From Candidatus Poribacteria bacterium (GTDB taxonomy: Bacteria > Poribacteria > WGA-4E > WGA-3G), in the NCBI GenBank assembly GCA_022827625.1, contig JAJEIE010000009.1, positions 1-64,000 on the forward strand: DNA of 64,000 bases, written 5' to 3'. Every line of letters starts with the position of its first letter. Position 1 is the first letter of the stretch. The notes below the pieces were generated by a model. That model was not told where the DNA came from. It was given only the letters and a program-made list of their open reading frames with translations, and did no database searches. The position numbers and the translations under genes are program-made. Shown piece by piece: positions 17,120-26,086 of this stretch.

Positions 17120-18232
17120 ATGTCTCTCATCCAACACTTATTTAGCAGCAACACTTTTCTACGGAGTCTCCTGATAGGCGTCGCCCTTCTTCTGTTAAGT
17201 GCTTGCACAAACACGGAAGATTTCGCGAACCCGCTTGATCCGGAGAATCTACGTACGGCTGGCGCGCCAGATGGTCTCACACTCTTCGCTGGCGATAAAC
17301 AGGTCCGGGTCACGTGGAACGACACAGGTCAGGTAGGCGTTAAAGGCTACCGTATCTACAGACGCTCTACAGGTGGAACGGATACGGAATTCACATTAGT
17401 CGGTTCTGTTGACGCGCCTGCGAACGAATTCATTGACACCCAAAACCTCGAAAACGATCGCATTGACACATCCGGACGACTCCTCGCCTATGAATATCGT
17501 GTCGCGTATGTAGATACCAACGGGGTCGAAACACCAGACCCAACGAACCCACCTACTGAGAACGAAGAACCGCGCCGTATCTGGAAAACAGCACTCGCTA
17601 CACCCAGTGTCCCGCCACCCGCGCCCACTGTAACACTCGGCGACCCAACCGATCTTACGGTTAAGCTCTTTTGGGACGGTTATGAATTCCCACGCGATTT
17701 CTCTATTTTCCGCGTCTACGCTGCACCTGACCCCGGAGATGACAAACCGCTCCGATTCAAACTGATTGCTGAGCCGAAACGCGATAAACTTTACTATTTT
17801 GATCACGACTTTGAAAGTGACGGTATCCGCAAAGTCTATCGCATCGCCGGTGTTGACGAGTTCGGCGCAGAGGCAATCACTATAGTTACCGCAGCCGCCC
17901 CAAATCTGCCACCCGCACCACCGAAAAATGTCAGAGTTCGTTACTTGCCGCGCTCCCTATTCAATACAAAATACGATGCAGCTATCTCATGGACCCCCAA
18001 CACCGAACCGGACCTCGCCGGGTACCAACTCTATACCAGAGATGCAGCAGGAAACCTACTCCCGCGACCCGCAGTCGGACGAAAGGATCGCAACTTCACA
18101 ATCATTGGTGAAGATCCTATCCTCGTCGGTCAGTCACTGGAATTCAAGAAATACTACATCACCGCCTTTGATGATACCCCGGGACCCGATGGACGGCGCG
18201 ACGAAAGCGCATTAGTAGAAGCAAAACCGTAA
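17120..18232 (+). CDS. Fibronectin type III-like lipoprotein
   Basis: 370 residues. The signal peptide ends in a lipobox, LLLLSAC, with the lipidated Cys at about residue 30. After it come fibronectin type III-like beta modules: APDGLTLFAGDKQVRVTWND...VKGYRIYRRS (about 50-150), PTVTLGDPTDLTVKLFWDG (about 170-265) and PAPPKNVRVRYLPRS...AAISWTPNTEPDLAGYQLY (about 265-370). Such modules bind other proteins or sugars or act as spacers. Probably anchored in the outer membrane. Together with the 16539 protein and the barrel at 18359 it may form an envelope unit. Confidence 0.85.
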   Translation: MSLIQHLFSSNTFLRSLLIGVALLLLSACTNTEDFANPLDPENLRTAGAPDGLTLFAGDKQVRVTWNDTGQVGVKGYRIYRRSTGGTDTEFTLVGSVDAPANEFIDTQNLENDRIDTSGRLLAYEYRVAYVDTNGVETPDPTNPPTENEEPRRIWKTALATPSVPPPAPTVTLGDPTDLTVKLFWDGYEFPRDFSIFRVYAAPDPGDDKPLRFKLIAEPKRDKLYYFDHDFESDGIRKVYRIAGVDEFGAEAITIVTAAAPNLPPAPPKNVRVRYLPRSLFNTKYDAAISWTPNTEPDLAGYQLYTRDAAGNLLPRPAVGRKDRNFTIIGEDPILVGQSLEFKKYYITAFDDTPGPDGRRDESALVEAKP

Positions 18233-18358
18233 AATTGGCAGATGGCAGTCAGGGCGTTCCGCTACCGCTCCACTGTTAGCAGTTGGCAAAGAAATCTCTT
18301 TACCAATTGCCAAAAACGCAGTGCCCTAATTGCTAATTACCACTAAAGGATAAACATA
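18233..18358. repeat. Short intergenic repeat with TTGGCAA inverted arms
   Basis: The gap holds GCAGTTGGCAAAG (about 18280) and an inverted counterpart CTTTACCAATTGCCAAA (about 18300-18315), plus GGCAGATGGCAGTCAGGG. It is similar in style to the CAGTCAGC/GCTGACTG repeats at 50719-50815. No gene. Confidence 0.4.
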
Positions 18359-19333
18359 ATGTCGGCTAAAAACAGAATACGCAATACGCAATACTTCATT
18401 TACATGCTCTGTACCCTCTTTCTCATTAGCATCGCACTGCCGGTCTCAGCACAATTACCAACGGTTTCACAGCTGAACACTATCCAGACAGCGGAACCGC
18501 TCGGCAAAGGCGGTTCGAGCACCACATTTGGACTCCTACAATATGCTAAAGTCGATCTGCTACCCGATCTCAGCCAAAGGGTAGACATCGGTGGGTTCGA
18601 GGAATCGCATCGCGTAACATTTGAGATTGAGACCTTTCTCGTGCCAGTCAGATTCGCTTACGGCTTAAACGACGAACTCGACCTCCTGCTCGGTGGTACA
18701 TTTTCGACAGGCGGCGTGCGGAAAATCGTCCACGATTTCTACAATACAGCCGCAGAAAACAACACAGATCCAAATGTTAACCGTCGTGTTTATGAACAAC
18801 CCCTATTTGATGGTATCATTGGACTCAAGTACAATATCAAACCCGATCGGAACGATAACCTTCCAAGTATCTCCGTCGGTGGAGACGTGCAGTTCGGTTT
18901 CACAGCCGATGACCGACTCAACTCGGACAACGAATTCCTCGACCACAGCCCAGCCGACGGTTTTCCATTTATGGGGGTCAATACCTATCTGGTCGGCACG
19001 CAAAGATTTGGGGACCTCTTTAAAGTCCATGCCGGGGTTGGGGTCTTCTTAACATCAAAGGCCCTGAAAACGACAGACTTTTTTACCCTTAATTGGCAGG
19101 TCGGTACTGAAGTTGCTGTTTCAGATAACATGTGGTTCGTAGCCGATTTTTCGCGCGAACTTCCTTATGCAGGCGTGCATGTGACGAACCTCATCGGACT
19201 TACACTCCGCTATGAAATTTCAAATACACTTGCCTTCCAACTCGGATTCAACAGCCGTCCCGGATTCCTGTTTAATCTAACTTTCGGTGGTGAGGAGACG
19301 CAGGCACTCGAAGGCGAGAATTTGCTATTTTAG
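18359..19333 (+). CDS. Predicted outer-membrane beta-barrel protein
   Basis: 324 residues; ATG after AAAGGA. The signal peptide spans about 1-32 (YMLCTLFLISIALPVSAQ). The mature part alternates hydrophobic and polar residues in short strands (VPVRFAYGLNDELDLLLGGTF, LFKVHAGVGVFLTS, WQVGTEVAVSDNMWFVADFSRE, VTNLIGLTLRYEISNTLAFQLGFN) and closes with PGFLFNLTFGG, the style of DUF-type transporter or porin barrels. It ends EGENLLF rather than in the TWG tail, and a terminal aromatic residue fits barrel insertion signals. Function and ligand unknown. The lipoprotein gene upstream and dtd downstream are on the same strand. Confidence 0.75.
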   Translation: MSAKNRIRNTQYFIYMLCTLFLISIALPVSAQLPTVSQLNTIQTAEPLGKGGSSTTFGLLQYAKVDLLPDLSQRVDIGGFEESHRVTFEIETFLVPVRFAYGLNDELDLLLGGTFSTGGVRKIVHDFYNTAAENNTDPNVNRRVYEQPLFDGIIGLKYNIKPDRNDNLPSISVGGDVQFGFTADDRLNSDNEFLDHSPADGFPFMGVNTYLVGTQRFGDLFKVHAGVGVFLTSKALKTTDFFTLNWQVGTEVAVSDNMWFVADFSRELPYAGVHVTNLIGLTLRYEISNTLAFQLGFNSRPGFLFNLTFGGEETQALEGENLLF

Positions 19334-19354
19334 ACCAAAAATTGGGGATCACCG

Positions 19355-19804
19355 ATGAGAGCAGTCATTCAACGCGTCAAATCCGCCAGTGTTAAAGTAG
19401 AAGGCAAACTCGTCTCCGAAATCGGAGCCGGTATCCTTATCTTCCTCGGCGTTGCCCACGAAGATACCGCAACGGAAATAGAATACATCGCCAACAAAGT
19501 CGCTAACCTCCGTATCTTCGAGGACGAAGAGGGCAAAATGAATCGTTCCCTTCTCGACACAGGTGGGGCTGCCCTCGTTGTTTCGCAATTCACGCTCTAC
19601 GGCGATTGTCGCAAAGGACGGAGGCCGAGTTTCATCAAAGCCGCCCGTCCGGAAGTGGCGAACGCACTTTATGAGCAGTTCATTACCGCGCTTGAACAAC
19701 AGAATATACCGACGCAAGGCGGCACCTTTCAGGCGATGATGGACGTGGAACTCATCAATGACGGTCCCGTCACCATTCTATTGGATAGCGAAAAACAGTT
19801 TTGA
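19355..19804 (+). CDS. dtd: D-aminoacyl-tRNA deacylase
   Basis: 149 residues, the normal Dtd length. It hydrolyses D-aminoacyl-tRNA (and Gly-tRNA-Ala) to protect translation. Both signature motifs are present: SQFTLYGD near residue 78 and the cross-subunit [10 protein letters not shown] near residue 137. The N-terminus [15 protein letters not shown] is characteristic. It follows the barrel gene by 21 bases. Confidence 0.97.
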   Translation: MRAVIQRVKSASVKVEGKLVSEIGAGILIFLGVAHEDTATEIEYIANKVANLRIFEDEEGKMNRSLLDTGGAALVVSQFTLYGDCRKGRRPSFIKAARPEVANALYEQFITALEQQNIPTQGGTFQAMMDVELINDGPVTILLDSEKQF

Positions 19805-19876
19805 ACCTTCATAGTTACCTACCAATTATTTCTTAAAAGCACTTTCTTCGATCTGACATGTCTATAGGAGAAAATC

Positions 19877-20842
19877 ATGGCTCGTAAAATGCGCCTCGGC
19901 TTAGGTCAATTCAACCAACTCAGCGAAGAACGTCTAAAGTTCATCAAACAACTCGGGGTCGAAGATGTACTGCTCAATACGCCACAACTTCCCGGCACAG
20001 AACGCTGGGAATTCATGGACATCCTCCAACTCCGCACAGAGGTAGAAAACGCTGGACTCCGATTGGCAGCCCTTGAGAACGTCCCTGTCTCCTTCTATGA
20101 CGAAGCCATGCTCGGATTGCCGCGCCGCGACGCACAAATTGAGAACATGGCGACAACAATCCGTAACATCGGTAAGGCGGGTGTAGAAATCTTCGGGTAT
20201 CACTGGATGCCCAACGAAGTCTGGCGCACCTCTCGAACCACTCCCGGCAGAGGCGGTGCTGCCGTTACCAGTTTCGATATGGAACAGGTAAAAGACGCGC
20301 CCCTAACGCACGGACGCGTTTTCACTGAAGCGGAAATGTGGGAAAATTACGAGTATTATATGAACGCAATTCTACCGGTTGCGGAGGAGGCAGGCGTCAA
20401 ACTCGCCCTCCATCCAGACGATCCGCCCGTCGAATCCCTTGCGGGTGTCCCGCGTCTCTTCCGCAACTTTGACGGTTTCAAACGTGCGATGGAAACCGCT
20501 GACAGCCCCATACACGGACTCGACTTCTGCGTCGGTTCTTGGTCTGAAATGGGACCGGGTGTCACGGATGCGATCCGTTACTTCGGGGAGCGCGATAAGA
20601 TTTTCTACGTCCATTTCCGAGATGTACAGGGACACGTCCCAAAATTCGCTGAATCCTTTGTAAATGAGGGGAATTGCGATATGTTCGAGGTAATGCGGAC
20701 ACTCAAAGAGGTCGGTTTCACAGGTTTCATGATTACCGACCACGTTCCGCACGTCGTTGATGACACAGGTTGGGGACATCGGGGTCGCGCCTACGCGATC
20801 GGATATATGACAGCGTTTCTTGAAATTTTAATGGCGACATAG
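19877..20842 (+). CDS. uxuA: Mannonate dehydratase (UxuA family)
   Basis: 321 residues; ATG with TAGGAGA upstream. Converts D-mannonate to 2-keto-3-deoxygluconate in uronate breakdown. The TIM-barrel metal and substrate residues appear as LALHPDDPP, LDFCVGSWSEMGPG, VHFRDVQG and ITDHVPHV, in the order expected for UxuA-type mannonate dehydratase. Slightly shorter than E. coli UxuA (about 394), as in the single-barrel bacterial branch. A DNA methyltransferase starts only 5 bases after its stop, apparently inserted behind it. Confidence 0.85.
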   Translation: MARKMRLGLGQFNQLSEERLKFIKQLGVEDVLLNTPQLPGTERWEFMDILQLRTEVENAGLRLAALENVPVSFYDEAMLGLPRRDAQIENMATTIRNIGKAGVEIFGYHWMPNEVWRTSRTTPGRGGAAVTSFDMEQVKDAPLTHGRVFTEAEMWENYEYYMNAILPVAEEAGVKLALHPDDPPVESLAGVPRLFRNFDGFKRAMETADSPIHGLDFCVGSWSEMGPGVTDAIRYFGERDKIFYVHFRDVQGHVPKFAESFVNEGNCDMFEVMRTLKEVGFTGFMITDHVPHVVDDTGWGHRGRAYAIGYMTAFLEILMAT

Positions 20843-20847
20843 CAAAT

Positions 20848-21663
20848 ATGAAACAATCTGAATATATTGATACCATCAAACAAGGCGACTGTATTGAATT
20901 GATGTCTGAAATGCCGGAGGAATGCGTTGATCTTATCATAACAGATCCGCCCTTTGCCATCGACTTTAAAGCGACCCGCCACAACTACAACCGAAAAGGG
21001 AGTCGCGTCCTTGAAGGGTATAACGAAATTGAAGGCAGCGACTATCTTGCTTTTACGCTTAATTGGCTTTCAGCAGCAACGAGAGTCCTCAAAGATTCTG
21101 GTAGTATGTACATCTTTTCGGGTTGGAACTATCTAAAAGACCTTTTGATAGCCATCGACCAATGCCAGCTCACGACAGTCAATCACCTGATTTGGAAATA
21201 TCAGTTTGGGGTTGTCACGAAGCGTAAGTATGTTACCTCTCACTATCACTGTCTTTTTGTGTGTAAAAATGATAAGAAACGAAAGTTCTATCCCTATCGC
21301 CGATTTGATAAGGATGCAAAAACTGAAAATGGCGGGTCTGCACACTACAAAGACAAAGAAGATGTCTGGGAAATCAAGAGAGAATACTGGCAAGGTGCGG
21401 TGAAAACGCCAACGAAGCTACCAGCGGAGCTCATTGAGAAAATTCTTGATTATTCCAGCCAAAAAGGCGATGTCATTTTGGACCCGTTTTTGGGTTCTGG
21501 ACAGGTCGCGGTTGTCAGTAAGATGAAAGAGCGGCATTATATAGGTTTTGAAATTGTACCAGCGTATTATGAGTTTGCCCTTAACCGACTTGAGTCAGGG
21601 AAATACTTAATTCAGAAAACAGAAGAAGAACCCGTATGGGACTTATTCAGTAAGGAAGCTTAA
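20848..21663 (+). CDS. Type II DNA methyltransferase (beta class)
   Basis: 271 residues. The catalytic motif DPPF is at 33-36 and the AdoMet-binding motif DPFLGSG at about 212-218, so motif IV precedes motif I as in beta-class N6-adenine or N4-cytosine methyltransferases. There is no obvious separate target-recognition insert beyond the 100 residues between these motifs. Base composition is visibly more AT-rich than the metabolic genes on either side. It starts 5 bases after the mannonate dehydratase gene and is followed 7 bases later by a candidate nuclease, which together look like a restriction-modification pair acquired by transfer. Confidence 0.88.
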   Translation: MKQSEYIDTIKQGDCIELMSEMPEECVDLIITDPPFAIDFKATRHNYNRKGSRVLEGYNEIEGSDYLAFTLNWLSAATRVLKDSGSMYIFSGWNYLKDLLIAIDQCQLTTVNHLIWKYQFGVVTKRKYVTSHYHCLFVCKNDKKRKFYPYRRFDKDAKTENGGSAHYKDKEDVWEIKREYWQGAVKTPTKLPAELIEKILDYSSQKGDVILDPFLGSGQVAVVSKMKERHYIGFEIVPAYYEFALNRLESGKYLIQKTEEEPVWDLFSKEA

Positions 21664-21670
21664 TTTCATC

Positions 21671-22333
21671 ATGATAAATCAGAAGATAGTTAACACAGTT
21701 GAAAAATTGAAAAATGCCTCTCGAAACATACCCAAAGTTTGGGATGGAAGAAAATCTATCCTTGAAATGAAAGAAGGTGGCTCTCGACAGTGGAAGCAGA
21801 TGGAATGGATGGGTTTCTACTTTGAATTTCTATGTGAAACCCGTTTTGAGGGCATAATTGACATACCCGGTAAGAAATATGGCAATACAACGTTTGACGC
21901 ATTTCGTGAAATTTCGTGGGATTTTAAGGCTCACGCGGCTAATACAACAAGACATGACGTTGTTACAAATGATGTGGAAGCAATAAAAAACACACTGAGC
22001 GATTATGAGTACTACGGAATGATTCTGGCAATCGGTGAAGTAGAGTACAATGACGAAGAAAGAACTTTTAAACAATGGCATGACCAGCTGAAAGAAGGAG
22101 TCAGCAAATATGAAACAAACAGGATTAATAGAGGAGCAATGTCAAGACGACGTAAGACAGAGTTTGTTTTATCGGAAATCCACTTTATCTGTCTGAATAG
22201 CGAAACGCTAAATCAATGTAGTAGTTTATACCACCAAGGTAGAAACTCCAATGGTAAACCAAGACCACCAAAATTCAACGTAAATATCCAGAAAATTCCC
22301 GATTCTGCCCTGGTTACCACTGAAGAGTTCTAA
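21671..22333 (+). CDS. Candidate type II restriction endonuclease
   Basis: 220 residues, not confidently assigned by family. TTFDAFREISWDFKAHA (about residues 75-92) has the spacing of a PD-(D/E)xK active site, with Asp followed some ten residues later by DFK. The position directly after a beta-class methyltransferase on the same strand, and the AT-rich composition it shares with that gene, support a restriction endonuclease role. The rest is charged, with a basic stretch SRRRKTEF that could contact DNA. Recognition site unknown. An alternative is a DNA-binding accessory protein of the methyltransferase. Confidence 0.6.
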   Translation: MINQKIVNTVEKLKNASRNIPKVWDGRKSILEMKEGGSRQWKQMEWMGFYFEFLCETRFEGIIDIPGKKYGNTTFDAFREISWDFKAHAANTTRHDVVTNDVEAIKNTLSDYEYYGMILAIGEVEYNDEERTFKQWHDQLKEGVSKYETNRINRGAMSRRRKTEFVLSEIHFICLNSETLNQCSSLYHQGRNSNGKPRPPKFNVNIQKIPDSALVTTEEF

Positions 22334-22361
22334 AAAAACAAACATACAGTGAGGTGCCCCC

Positions 22362-24002
22362 ATGCAAAACAGACCTCCAACCATCGGCGAATATCTACTC
22401 AGGAAACTGGAAAGCTACGGTATTGAACACATCTTCGGCATCCCCGGCGATTATGTCCTCCGATTCTACAACCTCATCGAGCAGAGTCCAATCCAGCACG
22501 TCGGCATGACCCGTGAGGATGCAGCAGGCTATGCAGCGGATGCATACGCCCGCACAAAAGGGATGGGAGCCGTCTGCGTTACTTACTGCGTCGGTGGGTT
22601 GTCAACGGTGAACGCTGTGGCGGGTGCCTACGCCGAAAAATCACCCGTTGTCGTTATCAGCGGCGCGCCCGGTATCAAAGAGCGTGGAAAAGACGCACTT
22701 CTCCACCATAAAGTCAGGGATTTCCATACACAGCAACGTATCTATGACGAGATAACCGTTGCGACCGCACTCCTCGACGAACCCTTCACCGCTTTCAACG
22801 AAATCGATCGCGTGCTTGATGCCGTCTACCGCTATAAACGTCCGGGATACATTGAAATCCCGCGCGATAGGGTAGATGTCCGCGGCACACTCTATCAAGG
22901 TCTTTCGACTGGCAAACATATTAGCGACCCGGACGTGTTGGACGCTGCCGTTGAAGACGCGTGCAACTTTATCAACAAGAGCAAAAAACCGGTAATCCTG
23001 GCGGGCGTAGAACTCCACAGATTCGGCTATCAAGACAAGTTGATTCAACTGGCGGAAGAGAAACGGATTCCCGTCGTGGCAACGCTCCTCGGGAAATCCG
23101 TGATACCCGAATCGCATCCACTCTACTTAGGGATTTATGAAGGCGCAATGGGCAAAAAGGAAGTTAGAGAATTTGTAGAAGATTCGGATTGCGTGATCAT
23201 CCTCGGTGCCTTCATGACCGACGTGAACCTCGGAATCTACACCGCAAACCTCGACCGCGCCCGTTCCATCTATGCCACTTCTGAGAAAATCACTGTCCGT
23301 TACCACACCTACGAAGATGTAATGTTTGACGATTTCATTGACGGTATCAATTCCGCCAAACTCCGAAAACGCAGGAAACCCAACCTAAACCGGGCATCCC
23401 GAGACGCAGAACCGTTTGCAGTTGAACCCAAAGCACCGCTAACAGTCAGCCGCCTCTTTCAGCACGTCAACGAATTTATCAGCGATGAACTGACAGTGAT
23501 TGCCGATGTCGGAGACAGTCTCTTCGGAGCCGTAGAACTGGAAATACATCAACACACCAACTTTATCAGTCCCGCTTACTACACCTCAATGGGTTTTGCA
23601 GTACCAGCATCCGTTGGTGCACAATTCAGTATGCCAGATACCCGGTGTCTTGTTATCGTCGGAGACGGTGCTTTCCAGATGACAGGGACCGAACTCTCAA
23701 CGGTTGTACGCCACGGATTCAATCCGATTATCCTTGTTTTAAACAACCACGGATACGGCACCGAGCGGCACCTTCTTGAGGGACCCTTTAATGATATAGG
23801 GTGCTGGAACTACAGCGGCATACCAACGCTCTTCGGAACAGGGCGCGGGTTCCACGTCCGAACGGAAGGCGAATTTGACGAAGCCATTAAAGCCGCGCTT
23901 GCCGAAACCCGACACTTTACGCTGATTGAAGCAGAGCTTGAAAAGTTGGACACCTCGCCAGCACTCGCCCGATTAGCAGAACGGATGTCTGACGAAATCT
24001 AA
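22362..24002 (+). CDS. Thiamine diphosphate-dependent 2-oxoacid decarboxylase (IpdC/PDC-like)
   Basis: 546 residues, the usual length. ThDP enzyme with the three standard domains: N-terminal PYR domain (YGIEHIFGIPGDYVLRFYNLIEQSPIQHVGMTREDAAGYAADAYAR, with the activating Glu replaced by context MTRED), a central domain (about 190-330), and the C-terminal PP domain with the cofactor motif GDGAFQMTGTELSTVVRHGFNPIILVLNNHGYG. Closest in pattern to pyruvate, indolepyruvate or phenylpyruvate decarboxylases. The substrate cannot be told from sequence alone. It follows the restriction pair by 28 bases and runs against the minus-strand isomerase at 24013. Confidence 0.85.
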   Translation: MQNRPPTIGEYLLRKLESYGIEHIFGIPGDYVLRFYNLIEQSPIQHVGMTREDAAGYAADAYARTKGMGAVCVTYCVGGLSTVNAVAGAYAEKSPVVVISGAPGIKERGKDALLHHKVRDFHTQQRIYDEITVATALLDEPFTAFNEIDRVLDAVYRYKRPGYIEIPRDRVDVRGTLYQGLSTGKHISDPDVLDAAVEDACNFINKSKKPVILAGVELHRFGYQDKLIQLAEEKRIPVVATLLGKSVIPESHPLYLGIYEGAMGKKEVREFVEDSDCVIILGAFMTDVNLGIYTANLDRARSIYATSEKITVRYHTYEDVMFDDFIDGINSAKLRKRRKPNLNRASRDAEPFAVEPKAPLTVSRLFQHVNEFISDELTVIADVGDSLFGAVELEIHQHTNFISPAYYTSMGFAVPASVGAQFSMPDTRCLVIVGDGAFQMTGTELSTVVRHGFNPIILVLNNHGYGTERHLLEGPFNDIGCWNYSGIPTLFGTGRGFHVRTEGEFDEAIKAALAETRHFTLIEAELEKLDTSPALARLAERMSDEI

Positions 24003-24012
24003 CTGAAAACCC

Positions 24013-24813
24013 TTACAGCGCGGCAATCTTCTCACGCAAGAAACCTGTACAAAAAGGCACTTGCTCCTCCGAGAGTCCGTGCAACACCACAGCACCATCA
24101 TAGCCGCTCTCTTTCAGCAAACCGAGGTATTGTTCGTAGTCCAGCAACCCTGTTCCAGCGGCAAGATGGCCCGCTTGACCGTCGCGATCCAAGTCTTTCG
24201 CGTGCGCAAGCGCGATATCGTTACCAAGCAATTCAAACGCTTCGTCAAGGATCTCGCGCATTTTCGGGAGTTCGCCTTCGTGGAAGATGTTCGCACCGTC
24301 CATACACACTTTCAGATACGGCGATTGCATCTCATCAAGCAGACGACGCGCTTTCTGCGCTGAATCAATCACGTTCGCGACTTCCGGTTCAAACGCGAGT
24401 GTCACGTCGTATGCCTCGGCGATCTCTAACGCCTGCCGCATCGATGTAACCAAATCCCGCCACGCCGATGCCGAATTGTTATCAGGATGTGCGCGCCACA
24501 TACTGTCCGGGTCACGTGAGCCGGTGCAGATCGTGATTACCGATGTCCCCATCGGGGCACACTGCTCAGCGACAGAACGGAGCATCCGCAATCCGGCGTG
24601 ACGTTTCTCAACATCAGGATCAATCATATTATAAGTCCCGCCAAGCGCCGAGATCGTAATCTGTCGGTCATCCAACGCCTTGCGGACTTCCGCAAGCGAC
24701 AGTCCTCCAGGTACATGATATTGTAAATGACGAACATCGTGTGCCACAATAGCATCCAACGTTTCGTCGAGCGTTTCCCGCCGAATCGTCCCTACCATTA
24801 GTCCAACGTGCAT
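24013..24813 (-). CDS. Sugar phosphate isomerase/epimerase-like TIM-barrel protein
   Basis: 266 residues; ATG preceded by AATAGGAGA. Xylose isomerase-like (AP endonuclease 2 superfamily) fold: ITICTGSRDPD, VTLAFEPEVANVIDS with the first metal Glu, LKVCMDGANIFHEGE with Asp, ALAHAKDLDRDG with His, and the closing GYDGAVVLHGL. These enzymes isomerise or epimerise small sugars or inositols. The last metal Glu is not obvious (VVLHGLSEEQ), so the chemistry may vary. It is convergent with the decarboxylase gene. Confidence 0.8.
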   Translation of the reverse strand: MHVGLMVGTIRRETLDETLDAIVAHDVRHLQYHVPGGLSLAEVRKALDDRQITISALGGTYNMIDPDVEKRHAGLRMLRSVAEQCAPMGTSVITICTGSRDPDSMWRAHPDNNSASAWRDLVTSMRQALEIAEAYDVTLAFEPEVANVIDSAQKARRLLDEMQSPYLKVCMDGANIFHEGELPKMREILDEAFELLGNDIALAHAKDLDRDGQAGHLAAGTGLLDYEQYLGLLKESGYDGAVVLHGLSEEQVPFCTGFLREKIAAL

Positions 24814-25176
24814 AAACTTCTCCTATTAAATGATGAATCGTCGTGGGTTCAGTCTGAAGAATAAAAAACACGATGATTATACAACACAAAAGATTGAATG
24901 GCAAGAAAAATGAAGGACAGAGATATTCAATTCTCCGACCATTTCGCGTGTGGACTTGCGGGACAATGTATTACATTCTTATTCGGGATATAGCGCGCCC
25001 CGAACAAGTTCGGGCATCCATCAAGAGGAATCCTTTATAGGTAAACTTATTTCTTAAAACTAAACGATCCTGCCAATTTTGGACGCTATCTTGACAACGT
25101 TAATAGGTTCATGCTACTATACTCCACATTCAACACAAACACCACACCTCCTATAAAAAAGGATGAAAGGAAAATC
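24814..25176. other. Divergent intergenic region with a hairpin and promoter
   Basis: About 360 bases. A perfect inverted repeat CCCGAAC / GTTCGGG with a 2-base centre lies around 25003-25018, inside a GC-rich island in otherwise AT-rich sequence. A good promoter for the plus-strand gene lies at 25091-25120. No gene found. Confidence 0.55.
25091..25120 (+). promoter_or_regulatory. Sigma-70-type promoter for the 25177 isomerase gene
   Basis: TTGACA (25091-25096), 18-base spacer, TACTAT (25115-25120), 56 bases upstream of the start codon. Confidence 0.6.
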
Positions 25177-25953
25177 ATGTCAAGAATACCAATTGGTTTA
25201 GAACTGTTTTCTGTCCGAAATGAGTTGGCTGAAGATGTCCGCGGCACGATAAAAGCCGTCGCTGAAATGGGATACGAAGGCGTTGAATTCGCAGGTCCAC
25301 CGCGACATCCAGCACAAGAGTTAAAAGGCTATCTTGACGAGTTCGGTTTAGTCTGTTGCGGTTGGCACACGCCGTTTAACCTCGTCCAAGAGGACACCCT
25401 CGACGCAACGATTGAATTCAACAAAATCTTGGAAAACCCTTATGTCATCGTCCCAGGTATCCCCGGCGAACTCCGTCAATCGCGCGCTGACTGGCTGAAG
25501 TTAGCAGACATTTTCAACGGCATCGCCGATAAACTCGCCGCACACGACATGGTAACAGGTTATCACAACCACCACGTCGAATTTACACCCCTTGATGGCG
25601 AAATACCGTGGGATACCTTCTTCGGCAACACAAACGAAGGCGTTGTGATGCAGCTGGATATGGGCAACGCCCTATCTGGGGGTGCCGATCTCGTCGGCAT
25701 TCTGGAGAGATACCCAGGCCGCTCCGGCACCGTCCATCTCAAACCCTACAACGAGTCGCTCGGTGAGGCGGATAGGCACGCAGGTTTCCGTCCAATCATT
25801 GGTGAGGATAGCGTGCCGTGGGATGACATCTTCCGGGTCTGTGAAACCACGGGTGGCACAAAATGGTATATCGTTGAATATGAAAGCGATGCCTTCCCAC
25901 CGCTTGAGGCTGTTGAACGCTGCCTGAAGGCACTAAAGGGGATGGGGAAATAG
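25177..25953 (+). CDS. Sugar phosphate isomerase/epimerase-like TIM-barrel protein
   Basis: 258 residues from the ATG at 25177 (AAAGGAAAATC upstream); the longer in-frame start at 25111 lies on the promoter. The N-terminus IPIGLELFSVRNELAEDVRGTIKAVAEMGYEGVEFAG is typical of this family. Metal-ligand segments: GYHNHHVEF (Glu), VVMQLDMGNAL (Asp), TVHLKPYN (His) and WYIVEYES (Glu), so the site looks complete. Likely acts on a sugar or inositol derivative in the cytoplasm. The third such protein follows at 26087. Confidence 0.85.
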   Translation: MSRIPIGLELFSVRNELAEDVRGTIKAVAEMGYEGVEFAGPPRHPAQELKGYLDEFGLVCCGWHTPFNLVQEDTLDATIEFNKILENPYVIVPGIPGELRQSRADWLKLADIFNGIADKLAAHDMVTGYHNHHVEFTPLDGEIPWDTFFGNTNEGVVMQLDMGNALSGGADLVGILERYPGRSGTVHLKPYNESLGEADRHAGFRPIIGEDSVPWDDIFRVCETTGGTKWYIVEYESDAFPPLEAVERCLKALKGMGK

Positions 25954-25991
25954 TTTTCCGAAATTTCAGATTCTCGGTGCCCCGGATCCGC

Positions 25992-26055
25992 TGTAGGAGG
26001 CGGGGAATGCCACACGGCATTCATACCGTTGATTCTTTCCTAATCCCGACGCTTC
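25992..26055. repeat. Composite intergenic repeat (GGAATGCC / GGCATTC type)
   Basis: CTGTAGGAGGCGGGGAATGC begins the element; the GAATGCC...GGCATTC arms form a hairpin, followed by ATACCGTTGATT and a TAATCCCGACGCTTC end. The same strings recur at 56069-56107 (TTGTAGGAGGGATTTCC, AATCCCGACACTTC) and 56184-56229 (GGGGAATGCC, CAGCATTCATACCGTTGATT). It lies between two isomerase genes. Confidence 0.65.
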
Positions 26056-26086
26056 CACCAAAATCGACTATAGCTGGAGTAGACTT

